Below, piece after piece: positions 25,786 through 34,929 of a DNA stretch of 54,704 nucleotides. The notes beneath the pieces are model-generated. The model was not told the origin of the DNA, did not search any database, and saw only the letters and a program-made list of their open reading frames with translations. Source of the stretch: Arsenicibacter rosenii (GTDB lineage: Bacteria > Bacteroidota > Bacteroidia > Cytophagales > Spirosomataceae); assembly GCF_001870735.1 (NCBI RefSeq), contig NZ_MORL01000032.1, forward strand, positions 1 through 54,704, read 5' to 3'. Position numbers and translations under genes: made by a program. The number at the start of each line of letters is the position of its first letter. The first letter of the stretch is position 1.

Positions 25786-27758
25786 TTGCGCTGTCCGGGC
25801 ATCGAAACAGGCCCATCAAGGCCGGCGCGATGCAAAATGGCGGTAAAGCGGGGATCGCCGTGAAGAAACGAGAAGAGCGGCGCTACTTTCAGGTAAAGCG
25901 GGATTTGTTCGGTCGTAAGCCCTTTTTCCAGATACGCCAGACAGTGGCCTTTATCCTTGAGACCGGCATAAAATTCGGCACGATAGGCATAGTTTTCAAC
26001 AATGTCCGGCAAGGTATCCAGAATGGCCCGGGTTTCTTCCGGCTGTCCCATCCGCGCTTTGGTAATGGCTTTGCGGTAGAGAAATGCTTTTGTGGCCGGC
26101 GAGATAGCCAGCCCCTTATCCAGTTCCTGAAGAGACAGCTCATACTGCTCCCGGGCAAAATAATAGGCGGCCGTTGTCCAGTACCAGTTGGCGACCTGCT
26201 GGTGTAGCCGGTTGCCTTCCGCGATCAGTTTCCGGGCTTCCTCATACTGTCCGGCAGCCAGCAGATTCCCCACATGCCCCATCAGGATTACCGGCAGCAG
26301 CGGGTCGAGCGCATAGGCTTTGGTGCTGTAATCAATGGCCCCGTCGACCTGACCGATGGTTCGGAGCAGCAGGCTGAGTGAATAGTTAATCAGGGCGTCG
26401 TTGGGGCTGTATTGCAGGGCAATCTGAAACGTTGTTTTTGCCTGCTCCCATTTCCCCTGCGCCTGATACAGTTTGGCAAGAATGAGGTACGCCTGTGCGT
26501 TCTGTGCATCCAGCCGGATAGCGTCCAGGGCTTCTTTTTCGGCCAGCTGCTTATTCTGCCGGCTCTCATTAATCCCCTCGGCCAATAGCAGGAAATGGGC
26601 CATTGCCTTCCCGGCGTGGGCATCCGCATAGCCAGGATCAAGCGTCAGAGCACGGTCAAAATTCACCAGACTCCCCAAAATACCCTCCCGCGAACGGTTT
26701 CGCAGCAGATACTGCCCTTTCAGGTACTCGTTATAAGCCGTCATGTTCTGCGTTGGTGCCTTCTTCAGCTGCTGCCGCATCGCCTGACTCAATTGTTGGT
26801 TCAGTTCCCGGGCAATCTGCCCGGACACTTTCCCCATAAATCCGAAAAGATGCTGCTCGTCTCCTTCGTAAGTATTACTCCAGACGGTGCGGTTATCTGC
26901 GGCCAGAATCAGCTCGACCGACAGTTTTACCCGCTGGCCAACCTGTAAGACCTCCCCTTCGAGCAGATAGGCCACATCCAGCTCACCGGCAATCTCGGCC
27001 GGTGTTTTCGTTGTTTTTTCATACAGCATGGCCGACGCCTGCGAAATTACCTTCAGGTTTTCCAGCCGCGACAGCGAGCTGTGAATCTGCTGCATGATAC
27101 CACTACTGAAGTAATAGGTATCCGCCGCTCCTGTATTCCGGAACGGCAGGACCGCTATCGAAGACGCGGCCGGTGTATTGTCGCCGAACGGATTTAACCG
27201 GCTGAACCATCCCGCCACCAGAAGCACCAGCAGCAATGCCAGGGCAACCAGTTGTACCTGCCTGCGGCGATACCACGCTACCTGCACCGCCGGTAGCGTT
27301 ATGACATGTTCTTCCACGACCGGAACCGGCGGCTGTTCTTTTTCAGGCTGCTGGTCAACGACCGGAAATACATCAGTGTCAGGCGTTGGGGATTCATGCT
27401 GTACGGCGGGAAACCCATCCGCACCCACCTGCTTTGTGCGGAATTCACTCGGGCTTATTCCATAGGCTTCCGTAAAATACTTACTGAGCATCTGCGAGCG
27501 CTCAAACCCAACCTGAAACGCAACATCGGTAATCCGCAAATCAGTATGTTCCAGTAAATCACGGGCTTTTGCCAACCGGAGCTGGCGAATATACAGCGAA
27601 GGGGCCAAACCGGTTTGCTCTTTCAGCAGCCGGAACAGATTAGAACGGCTAATGCCCAAAGTACGACACAACTCGTCAATACCGAATGCCGGATTGCTCA
27701 TCTGTTCGTCAATAACCTGATTTAACTGACTGAGTTGCGACTGCTCAGGGGTCACCAT
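25773..27758 (-). CDS. AraC-type DNA-binding protein fused to periplasmic TPR sensor
   Basis: It has 661 residues from the ATG at 27758, after an in-frame GTG. The N-terminal AraC/XylS domain (about 10-108) has the helix-turn-helix pairs IDELCRTLGISRSNLFRLLK and ITDVAFQVGFERSQMLSKYF. After a Pro-rich linker, a single transmembrane span (about 175-192, LVALALLLVLLVAGWF) leads to a TolB-N/FlgO-like beta domain (SIAVLPFRNTGAADTYYFSSG) and about six TPR units up to the C-terminus. This is a one-component regulator: DNA binding inside, TPR sensing outside. Tandem repeats at its 3' end may be its binding sites. Confidence 0.9.
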   Translation of the reverse strand: MVTPEQSQLSQLNQVIDEQMSNPAFGIDELCRTLGISRSNLFRLLKEQTGLAPSLYIRQLRLAKARDLLEHTDLRITDVAFQVGFERSQMLSKYFTEAYGISPSEFRTKQVGADGFPAVQHESPTPDTDVFPVVDQQPEKEQPPVPVVEEHVITLPAVQVAWYRRRQVQLVALALLLVLLVAGWFSRLNPFGDNTPAASSIAVLPFRNTGAADTYYFSSGIMQQIHSSLSRLENLKVISQASAMLYEKTTKTPAEIAGELDVAYLLEGEVLQVGQRVKLSVELILAADNRTVWSNTYEGDEQHLFGFMGKVSGQIARELNQQLSQAMRQQLKKAPTQNMTAYNEYLKGQYLLRNRSREGILGSLVNFDRALTLDPGYADAHAGKAMAHFLLLAEGINESRQNKQLAEKEALDAIRLDAQNAQAYLILAKLYQAQGKWEQAKTTFQIALQYSPNDALINYSLSLLLRTIGQVDGAIDYSTKAYALDPLLPVILMGHVGNLLAAGQYEEARKLIAEGNRLHQQVANWYWTTAAYYFAREQYELSLQELDKGLAISPATKAFLYRKAITKARMGQPEETRAILDTLPDIVENYAYRAEFYAGLKDKGHCLAYLEKGLTTEQIPLYLKVAPLFSFLHGDPRFTAILHRAGLDGPVSMPGQRNLVK

Positions 27759-27956
27759 CACTTACCGATTCACTTGGTTTAGGACCCGAAAGATAATACA
27801 TTCGATTCCCTCCTTACAATCAACAATACGTCATACTGACAAAAAAAACAGAGATCCTTTACCTGTAAAAGTCCATATAACTCTACCATTAATCTAAATG
27901 GTTAACTACACATGCCTGCTAATTTTACAAATACCGGCAAAGTAAAGCGCCACCTG

Positions 27957-30389
27957 TCAGTTTACCCGCCCTTTTTCGGCATCAGCGGCATTATCAGAAT
28001 GGGAACGCTTACGGGCAAACTTCTCCTGTCCGAACCGCCATGTCAGGGCCAGCCCGATCCAGCGCGTATCCGATACATTGGTGTGGATCGCTTCGCTCTG
28101 AAACAGGCTGACCGTCCGGTCTACGGTTTTCCACGACCGGAACATATCCTCCAGCGTCAGCCGAAGACTTCCTTTGTCTTTCCAGAGTTTCTTCTGTACG
28201 CCCGCCGCCATCCGGAACCGGGCACGGGTAATGGTCTGCCCCGACACATCGTTGGACGAATAATAGCTCGTCCACTCGCCGCTCCAGCCATGGCCCAGCT
28301 GAAACTGCTGCATCACATTCAGCCGGGCGTGGTATACCGTTGTCCGGAGTTTTTCTGAATAGGCATCCCCGCGCAGAGCCAGCCGTGCGGTCATCACATT
28401 CAGGTTGAGCGTCCACCACGGCGCCGGAGCCAGCGACAGGTTGGTACTGAGCGACAGAATCCGGCCTTTGGCTACGTTCTCCGGACGGGTCACAAAAATA
28501 CCGTCTACCACGCGGGTCAGCTGGAAAATAACGTCGTTGAAATCATTGTACTGCAAAGCCACGCCGATCAGGTGTTTGTGCTGCCATTTCAGTTCATACT
28601 GATTGTGGAACACCGGTTTCAACAACGGATTGCCGGACGTGTAGGTATACTGGTCACGGTAGGCCAGAAACGGGTTCAGCGACTGATAGCCCGGCCGGTT
28701 AATGCGGCGGGTAAAGCTGCCGGTTACGGTGTTTTTACCCGTACTGTCCAGCTTGTAGCTGGCAAACACCGATGGAAACAGGTTGGTATAACGGCGGGTA
28801 AATGAACTCGCTGTGGTCCCGGCGTTCTCCGACAGACGGCCGCTGATCTGCGTATTTTCCAGGCGCAGCCCCCCTTGTATGGCCAGCCGTTGCCAGCCTT
28901 TCCGTAACGATACATATCCCGCATGAATGGCTTCGTCATACAAAAAATGATTCGACCGGCCATAATCCGGGCGGTAATCAAGCCCCTTCAGCGCCTGATA
29001 CTGCGCATCGTTGTCATTGGCCACCCAACTTGATTTGGCTCCTGCTTCCAACCGGCCTTTGTTTGGCAACGGGTGCGTGTAATCTACCTTAGCAGACGAA
29101 ATCCGGATGTGCGTCGGCAGTTTATACAGGAACTGCTGCCGGCTGAGCATATTCCCCGCTGCACCCGCCACCTGATTCGTCAACAGCTGCTCACCATCCG
29201 TATCATACTGAATATGATTCAGATCGGCACTGATCTCACGCCCGCTTTTACCGATGGTATGCTGTGCGTTTACATTGATACTGGTATGGTTCCAGGCATA
29301 ACGCCCGTCGGTTGTACCGGTCCCGACAGAATCAAGGCTGCCGGAACGGTCAAGGCTGCGGCTGGTATAGGTCAGCTGCTCCGTGCGCGGATTTTGCTGC
29401 CGGTTCCATACAAAACCAACGGTAGTCTTCGGTGTCAGTAAAACGTCGGCTCCGAACCGCCCCGTCAGCCCCTGCCCCGATGTCCGGTATCGGTTGCTCA
29501 GTTGTACGGCCGACGTTACGCCGCCCCGGGCATCCAGAAAGGTCCGGTCATAGGTATCGGTCGATTGGTTCCCGTCTTTGTTGTAGCCCAGACTTCCGAA
29601 AAGATTTACTTTTTTACGGTTATAGTTGAGACTAAGCACATTGTAGCTCCGGCTGGTTATTCCCTGATTGACACTCAGCGTAACGTTTCCCGTCAGACCG
29701 GCTAGTTTGCTGCGTTTCAGCCGGATATTGATAATCGCCGTGCCGGCAGCATCGTACCGCGACGGCGGATTGGTCATCAGTTCGAGCTTGTCAATCGCTC
29801 CGCCCGGCAGCGATTTCAGGTATATGGCCAGGTCCTGCCCCGACATGTACGTAGGTCTGCCGTCAATCAGCACCAGTACACCGGTTTTCCCGTTCAGGCT
29901 GATCTCGCCGTTGACATCGACGCTGACGCCCGGCGTTTTCTGTAGTACATCCAGCGAATTACCGGCAGCGGCCCCGATCATGGCCTCCACGTTGACAATC
30001 GTCCGGTCCAGTTCCTGCTCCAGCAGGGGCTTTTTCGCCTTTACCGTAACCTCATGAAGGATTTTCTGCGAAGCTGTCATGATAAATACCGGCAGGATCT
30101 GCCCGGACTGAGCCCCGTCGAATACAACCTCACCGCTCCGGAAATCCTGATTGCCGACACTAGTGATGTGAATACAGTAGCGGCCGACGGACAAGCCTGT
30201 AAACGTAAATTTGCCGCTGGCGCCGGTAATATCGCCTTTTACAAGCGTTGAGTCTGCCGCCCGAAGCAGCCGGACTGCCGCACCCGGTAACGGTTCATGC
30301 CGGCTGTCGCAGACGGTGCCGGTCAGACTTTGCGCCTGCGTCAGGCAGGTAATCAATATGAAGAGGAACGTGGTCAGTGTAAATTGCAT
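27957..30389 (-). CDS. Outer-membrane beta-barrel receptor (OMP_b-brl_3 type, TonB-related)
   Basis: It has 810 residues from the ATG at 30389, which gives MQFTLTTFLFILITCLTQAQ as signal peptide. The longer reading from 30440 runs through the promoter. A carboxypeptidase-regulatory-like domain (about 22-105: LTGTVCDSRHEPLPGAAVRLL) is followed by a plug with LDVLQKTPGVSVDVNGEISL, VLVLIDGRPTYM and IDKLELMTNPPSRYDAAGTAIINI. The barrel follows with NRPGYQSLNPFLAYRDQYTY. It closely parallels the receptor at 16581, but the C-terminus (LTWRFGQEKFARKRSHSDNA) has a polar tail beyond the last strand. It is divergent from the LytS/LytTR pair. Confidence 0.92.
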   Translation of the reverse strand: MQFTLTTFLFILITCLTQAQSLTGTVCDSRHEPLPGAAVRLLRAADSTLVKGDITGASGKFTFTGLSVGRYCIHITSVGNQDFRSGEVVFDGAQSGQILPVFIMTASQKILHEVTVKAKKPLLEQELDRTIVNVEAMIGAAAGNSLDVLQKTPGVSVDVNGEISLNGKTGVLVLIDGRPTYMSGQDLAIYLKSLPGGAIDKLELMTNPPSRYDAAGTAIINIRLKRSKLAGLTGNVTLSVNQGITSRSYNVLSLNYNRKKVNLFGSLGYNKDGNQSTDTYDRTFLDARGGVTSAVQLSNRYRTSGQGLTGRFGADVLLTPKTTVGFVWNRQQNPRTEQLTYTSRSLDRSGSLDSVGTGTTDGRYAWNHTSINVNAQHTIGKSGREISADLNHIQYDTDGEQLLTNQVAGAAGNMLSRQQFLYKLPTHIRISSAKVDYTHPLPNKGRLEAGAKSSWVANDNDAQYQALKGLDYRPDYGRSNHFLYDEAIHAGYVSLRKGWQRLAIQGGLRLENTQISGRLSENAGTTASSFTRRYTNLFPSVFASYKLDSTGKNTVTGSFTRRINRPGYQSLNPFLAYRDQYTYTSGNPLLKPVFHNQYELKWQHKHLIGVALQYNDFNDVIFQLTRVVDGIFVTRPENVAKGRILSLSTNLSLAPAPWWTLNLNVMTARLALRGDAYSEKLRTTVYHARLNVMQQFQLGHGWSGEWTSYYSSNDVSGQTITRARFRMAAGVQKKLWKDKGSLRLTLEDMFRSWKTVDRTVSLFQSEAIHTNVSDTRWIGLALTWRFGQEKFARKRSHSDNAADAEKGRVN

Positions 30390-30414
30390 GGTCTGCTGTT
30401 GTCGTTGTTTTCTG

Positions 30415-30435
30415 CAAAGGTGACCGGTACCTTTG
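30415..30435. promoter_or_regulatory. Overlapping divergent -7 elements
   Basis: On the minus strand CACCTTTG (30422-30415) lies 25 bases before the receptor ATG, with a TTG 20 bases upstream. On the plus strand TACCTTTG (30428-30435) matches TAnnTTTG exactly and points to the LytS gene, with a leader of about 175 bases. The two form an inverted CAAAGGT...ACCTTTG separated by only a few bases, so the two transcription starts should interfere. Confidence 0.5.
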
Positions 30436-30614
30436 CCCATACCAACAAATGCTGACAGACCCCGGTCGCTGGCGGTCAGACGCCCTATTCCGGCTGACGA
30501 AGCCGTTCGTCCGCGTTTTTCAGTGTTTCGTCACCTGTTTGCCCGTGTCTGGCCGACAGGTTTACCGATGTCCTGTTTGTCCGTCAGTTTTGCAGAAACC
30601 AGCTCAAAAAATCC

Positions 30615-31652
30615 GTGAACAAAGACCATAGTTTTCACCGGTTAGCCGCCCGCCTGGGGATGTCTCCCCATGTGCTGTTGGGTATGATCCTGCTGCTGCC
30701 GCTGTACATCATTTTCCGGCGGTACACACGGACAATCACCACGATGGACGATGAAGAAGCCGCCATCACCGCCACCCTGTTGTCGCTGAGCGGCGTCTTC
30801 AGCGGTCGTTATCTGGCGATGGCATGGTCCGGAAAACGGATCCCGGAGTGGCTGATTGCCGTGTTAATTCTGGTTCTGGTTGGCACAGCCCCCCTCTGCG
30901 CCAACTTTGCCGCTACGCTGCAACGCCGCCTTACCTTTATGCATATGCTTTTTCTGACAGTACCGGCCGTTCTCTTCTGCGTGGCCGCCGGTATGCTGAT
31001 CAAACTGATCCGTGACCGCGTGCGGTATCAGTTGCAGGAAGCCAGGGCGCAGGCCGAGCACAGCCGGAGTGAACTGCACCTGCTGCAATCCCAGCTCAGC
31101 CCGCATTTTCTGTTCAATACGCTGAATAACCTCTACGGCATTTCCATCACACAGCCCGACAAAACGCCGCCCCTGCTGCTGAAGCTATCAGACCTGTTAC
31201 GGTATACCGTATACGACGCCAAAGAGCTGTTTGTGCCGCTGGCCGACGAAGTGGCGTACATCAACAATTACATTGATTTCGAATCACTTCGGATTGGCAA
31301 CAAACTTAACCTGACTACCGCTATTGAACCGGTTTCGGACCAAAGCCTGCGGATTGCCCCCATGTTGCTGATCGTTTTTATCGAAAATGCCTTTAAACAC
31401 GCCCGCAACACAACCGGCCCGCATATCTCGATTGATATTACGATGAAACGCTGGGGGAACTCGGTTTTGTTGCTGGTCAAGAACACCTATTCGCCGCAGG
31501 AAGAGACCGGCAATGACCTCAACCGGCGGAGCGGACTGGGCCTGGCCAATGTCCGGAAGCGGCTGCAACTGCTTTATCCCAATGCCCACGACCTGTCAAT
31601 TCAGGATGAGGGCGGGTTTTATACGGTTCAATTACAAGTGCGTATCAAATGA
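30615..31652 (+). CDS. LytS-type membrane sensor histidine kinase
   Basis: It has 345 residues from a GTG at 30615; an ATG at 30660 is the alternative and keeps the first membrane helix. Four membrane segments lie at about 18-34, 52-70, 78-100 and 110-130. A coiled linker leads to the kinase domain with LQSQLSPHFLFNTLNNLYG, where His164 is the phosphorylation site, and the ATP-binding block IENAFKHA with LGLANVRKRLQLLYP. It overlaps the LytTR regulator by 4 bases. The ligand is unknown. It is divergent from the barrel receptor, which it probably regulates. Confidence 0.93.
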   Translation: MNKDHSFHRLAARLGMSPHVLLGMILLLPLYIIFRRYTRTITTMDDEEAAITATLLSLSGVFSGRYLAMAWSGKRIPEWLIAVLILVLVGTAPLCANFAATLQRRLTFMHMLFLTVPAVLFCVAAGMLIKLIRDRVRYQLQEARAQAEHSRSELHLLQSQLSPHFLFNTLNNLYGISITQPDKTPPLLLKLSDLLRYTVYDAKELFVPLADEVAYINNYIDFESLRIGNKLNLTTAIEPVSDQSLRIAPMLLIVFIENAFKHARNTTGPHISIDITMKRWGNSVLLLVKNTYSPQEETGNDLNRRSGLGLANVRKRLQLLYPNAHDLSIQDEGGFYTVQLQVRIK

Positions 31653-32359
31653 AATCAATCACCTGTCTGATCGTCGACGATGAGCCGATTGCCCGCGACA
31701 TCATCGCGGCATACTGCAAACACCTCCCGCAGCTGACCGTCGTGGCCTCCTGTGACAATGCACTGGAAGCCAAGGCAGTCTTGCAGCAGCAGCCCATTGA
31801 TGTCCTGTTTCTGGACATCAACATGCCCGTGCTGAGCGGCATTTCATTTCTGAAAACGCTGCGTAACCCGCCCCAGGTGATTTTCACGACCGCCTACAAG
31901 GAATACGCCGTTGATGCCTTTGATCTGGCCGCCTGCGATTACCTGCTCAAACCGTTTTCGCTGGAGCGGTTCATCGTAGCCGTCGACAAAGCCATTGACC
32001 GCCTGCAGCCCGTTCAAGCCGTGCTGCAAACAGCGCCGGAACCGGTTGCCGAGCCGTATGTGTTTGTCAAAGCCGACGGCAAAATCTACAAAATCGCCCA
32101 CGACGAGTTGCTGTTTGCCGAAGCCAGCGGCAACTACACCCGGATAAACACCACGGCCGGCCTGCTCATGCCGGGCATGACGTTTACGAGCTTCACCGGC
32201 CTGTTACCGGTCAGCCAGTTTCTGCGGGTTCACCGGTCGTTTGTGGTGAACAAATCGAAAATCAGCCATATCGAAGGCAACCGCATTTTTGTCGGCCCCC
32301 ACGAAATACCTATCGGCAGCAATTACCGCGAAGCGTTTCTGCGGGAGCTGGGGGTTTGA
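31649..32359 (+). CDS. LytTR family response regulator
   Basis: It has 236 residues. The receiver domain (about 1-120) has LIVDDEP, phosphoacceptor Asp56 (VLFLDINMPVLSG), FTTAYKEYA and CDYLLKPF. The C-terminal LytTR domain (about 138-234) has YVFVKADGKIYKIAHDELLF, the ASGNYTRINT block and FLRVHRSFVVNKSKI. It is coupled to the upstream LytS kinase by an ATGA overlap. A palindromic repeat 18 bases after the stop may end the transcript. Confidence 0.95.
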   Translation: MKSITCLIVDDEPIARDIIAAYCKHLPQLTVVASCDNALEAKAVLQQQPIDVLFLDINMPVLSGISFLKTLRNPPQVIFTTAYKEYAVDAFDLAACDYLLKPFSLERFIVAVDKAIDRLQPVQAVLQTAPEPVAEPYVFVKADGKIYKIAHDELLFAEASGNYTRINTTAGLLMPGMTFTSFTGLLPVSQFLRVHRSFVVNKSKISHIEGNRIFVGPHEIPIGSNYREAFLRELGV

Positions 32360-32377
32360 TATACTGGCCGATCTCCG

Positions 32378-32403
32378 CTGGACGTAGTGTAAACTACGTC
32401 CAG
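32378..32403. repeat. Perfect palindrome, CTGGACGTAGT type
   Basis: CTGGACGTAGT (32378-32388) pairs with ACTACGTCCAG (32393-32403) around GTAA. It follows the LytTR gene and has the same size and loop length as the other palindromes in the window, but unrelated arms. It also marks the left edge of the region of decayed mobile elements. Confidence 0.82.
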
Positions 32404-32594
32404 ACGTAAGCCTGTATGTGGGGTAGTTTTTAATCAGAAGACCCTGCGGCGGCAGACAGTTCGCGTCTATGGATTGTTTACGGCAGGCTAGCTTTCAGAC
32501 TGCAAGGCGTGTTTTATTTATATCGCTCACAATAGGCGAGTTAGAACGGGGGCGACATACTCTTTATTGAAAATAATTTGGTAGTGGCCTAATC

Positions 32595-32954
32595 TTGTTG
32601 TTAGATGTATCTTTGTCAGAAGACTCGGTTACAGGCGAAGTAGTTGCTTTTGTCTTTGGCCGTCGTAGTCATCGCACCTTTGAGCAGTTGCTACAGGTAC
32701 TAGCCGGGGCTCAGATTAGGGTGGAGCGGTGGTTTACTGATTCGTGGTGGGCCTATTTTGACTGCCTGGATCAATCGATACGAACCGGGGGCTAAGCGGC
32801 CATGCAGCATCTTGAGGGGAAGCATCTAACGTTGCGTACCCGACTTAAACGGTTGTGTCGGCGAACGATCTGTTTCTCGAAATCGGTGTTAGTTCATGAT
32901 GCGGTTATTGGCCTTTTCATCAACCAGTTTTTCTTTGCCTATCAACAAGATTAA
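32595..32954 (+). pseudogene. IS1-family transposase remnant
   Basis: Only the C-terminal half of an IS1 transposase is left. TGEVVAFVFGRRSHRTFEQLLQ and FTDSWWAYF match the catalytic core. The expected HRTGGK is here IRTGG followed by TAA (32793-32795), and the same frame then continues as HLEGKHLTLRTRLKRLCRRT and ICFSKSVLVHDAVIGLFIN to a stop at 32952-32954. One nonsense change, probably Lys to stop, plus loss of the N-terminal part inactivated it. No terminal inverted repeats are visible. From 32404 to 32594 I see no gene. Confidence 0.78.
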
Positions 32955-32967
32955 GACACTGCAAAAT

Positions 32968-33318
32968 ATGACACAAAATAGCAAATCAAGTAATGAATCA
33001 TTTTGGAATGTAAAAAACTTTTTTGGTTTATTATTCTTGTTTGGTATCCCCGCTTATTGGATTTATCTCATCTATATCAATAACTCCAGATCTAAAACTT
33101 TGGATGGTAAAACAAATAAGGTGAAAGCCGTTATAATTAATGAAAAGAACTTTTATGGCAATAGCCCTGTCACTCAGACATTTTCTTATTCTTATCAGTT
33201 TAAGATTGGTTTAGTTGACTATAAAGGAGACAGTCAAGACCCTGACCTATCTATTGGAGACAGTATATTGATAAAATATTCTATTGAAAATCCTGATTTC
33301 AATGAGCCTGTCAAATGA
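32968..33318 (+). CDS. AT-rich single-span membrane protein (DUF3592-like)
   Basis: It has 116 residues from the ATG at 32968. One membrane span at about 15-37 (FFGLLFLFGIPAYWIYLIYI) is followed by a small beta domain with TFSYSYQFKIGLVDYKG and a GDSILIKYSIENP ending. This pattern resembles the DUF3592 fold. Base composition is far more AT-rich than the chromosomal neighbours. It sits between two insertion-sequence remnants and looks like cargo or an acquired orphan. Function is unknown. Confidence 0.6.
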   Translation: MTQNSKSSNESFWNVKNFFGLLFLFGIPAYWIYLIYINNSRSKTLDGKTNKVKAVIINEKNFYGNSPVTQTFSYSYQFKIGLVDYKGDSQDPDLSIGDSILIKYSIENPDFNEPVK

Positions 33319-33444
33319 CACCAGGCCTTTCAGATGCAACCAGTTAATATAAATCTATTCTCTTAGCGGTAAATGGCGGACATAATTTATACCAGAACCA
33401 ATACTGGTATAACCGAAAATCAACATACAAGTACACTATTTTGG

Positions 33445-33466
33445 CACACCGTTCGGTGTGTTTTTT
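33445..33466 (+). terminator. Intrinsic terminator
   Basis: CACACCG (33445-33451) pairs with CGGTGTG (33454-33460), best read as a six-base stem with a GTTC loop, followed directly by six T (33461-33466). It could end the AT-rich membrane-protein transcript. It also abuts the truncated transposase. Confidence 0.65.
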
Positions 33467-33472
33467 AGTGAA

Positions 33473-34127
33473 TTAGGCATCCAAATGCCCCCAGAACTTA
33501 GCGGCAAAGTCAGTGGCAGTGCCTAAATGGGCCGTAAAAAGCGACGATTTAATGTAGCCACCCCGATCGGCTACTGGACTCTGTTTGAGGTCGGTAGCTT
33601 TAACGATACGCGATAGTTTGTTTTCTTTGTACCCATCATCGGTCAATAACATGGCCCCATCAGCTTGTAGATAGACAATTCCAGTGGGCGCTTGACTGGT
33701 AGCTACAGGTTGATCTAAATCCGCTTCGATGGCGGCTCCATAGTGATTGGTAAGTCGGTAGATCTGACTTGATGCAATGACAAGCCCTAACAGGATTTGA
33801 GCCACCTCGGCGGCCTGATCATAAACCTCTAACTGGCCAGGGAAGACAAGCTTTTCCTGTAAGTATGGACTAATACCAAATCCGTTCGGGTGTTGGCTAA
33901 ACAATTCACTATTAGCGATTTGTATCTGGCCGTACCGGGTTGCCATCTTTTTTTTTACGTCGGTCATTCGGCACATCGCTTAGACTTTTTTCCAGTACTT
34001 GTCAGCCTAGTTCCTGCCAAATTTCATCAAACGACTTTTCGTAGTCGTAGAAGGTTGGCTTGCTTTTAAGTGCTTGCAAGGCTTGATATTTTTGGCGGGC
34101 CAAGGTCATGTATTCATCTTCAGTCAT
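33473..34127 (-). pseudogene. ISLre2/ISKra4-like (UPF0236-type) transposase remnant
   Basis: The reading starts at 34127 with MTEDEYMTLARQKYQALQAL and FDEIWQELG, then meets an in-frame TGA (34004-34002). The same frame continues QVLEKSLSDVPNDRR up to a run of nine A, where the frame must shift to continue KKMATRYGQIQIANSELF. GISPYLQEKLVF, then EVAQILLGLVIASSQIYRL and GIVYLQADGAMLL fit the two-domain transposases of this group. It ends at FWGHLDA with a stop, well before the normal catalytic C-terminus. There are therefore two lesions and a 3' truncation. Bases 34128-34311 hold only a short open stretch (YELWLSPYPALQYPQW on the plus strand) that I cannot assign. Confidence 0.65.
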
Positions 34128-34311
34128 GCTCTAAGTTAATGACATTAGGCGACAATTTGAAATGCACCCCTACCTAACCAACATTTTTACAGATATTATG
34201 AACTGTGGTTGTCCCCTTACCCTGCCTTACAATACCCGCAATGGACCGAGGTCAAACGAAGCCTAACCCGGGCATTATTCTTAGATAAATGTCCTTGAAT
34301 CGTTATTTTTA

Positions 34312-34929
34312 TTATTTTAAAAAAACATCTTTTATTTTAATGCGAAACAGGCAGTTTTTAAATTCCAGATACAATGGCATATCATTATCTATACGGGCAA
34401 AAAGAGCCGAATCCTCTTTAAAGGTGAAGGCGATCTGTCCGTCGACAAAACCCGTATTCTTATCAATTTTATTAATGCGTACCCAATTGGATTTTGAGCC
34501 CGTATCAAGGTATCGTTTATTAACCCCGCCCGAATTACCAATATATTCAAACCGGCCAGGATAGCTACTTTCAGTAAGCTTCATTAGTTTCCCTAAACGA
34601 TACTTTCCTTTTTTCAGAGGAATATTTTGTATTAACAAAGACTGAGTAACAATACAATCTGAATCAACACATCCATTATGGGTGGGTTTATTTGGCCCGG
34701 CACTCAAACCTTTATAAGGAATATCTGTCTGGATATACAAATCAATTAGCTTTGAATCTTCTATACGTTCACCAGGGCTAATTATCCGGTTGATCTTTCC
34801 AGTTCCATACCAAATCGAATCGTTCAGCGTAGCGATTGAATTATACTTACTGTCATTTGGCAAATATTGTCGCCTTACACAACTACTAAAACAAATAAGT
34901 ACAAAAACAACATTCAATAAGAGCTTCAT
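34312..34929 (-). CDS. AT-rich lipoprotein of unknown function
   Basis: It has 205 residues from the ATG at 34929. The signal peptide MKLLLNVVFVLICFSSC ends at lipobox Cys17, predicting an envelope lipoprotein. The mature region is beta-rich (IDLYIQTDIPYKG, GRFEYIGNSGG, VDGQIAFTFKEDSALF) with no recognised domain, and Cys residues in NGCVDSDCIV may pair. AT-rich composition like the orphan at 32968 suggests acquisition. The longer open frame to 35070 runs into GC-rich sequence and is not used. Confidence 0.65.
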   Translation of the reverse strand: MKLLLNVVFVLICFSSCVRRQYLPNDSKYNSIATLNDSIWYGTGKINRIISPGERIEDSKLIDLYIQTDIPYKGLSAGPNKPTHNGCVDSDCIVTQSLLIQNIPLKKGKYRLGKLMKLTESSYPGRFEYIGNSGGVNKRYLDTGSKSNWVRINKIDKNTGFVDGQIAFTFKEDSALFARIDNDMPLYLEFKNCLFRIKIKDVFLK

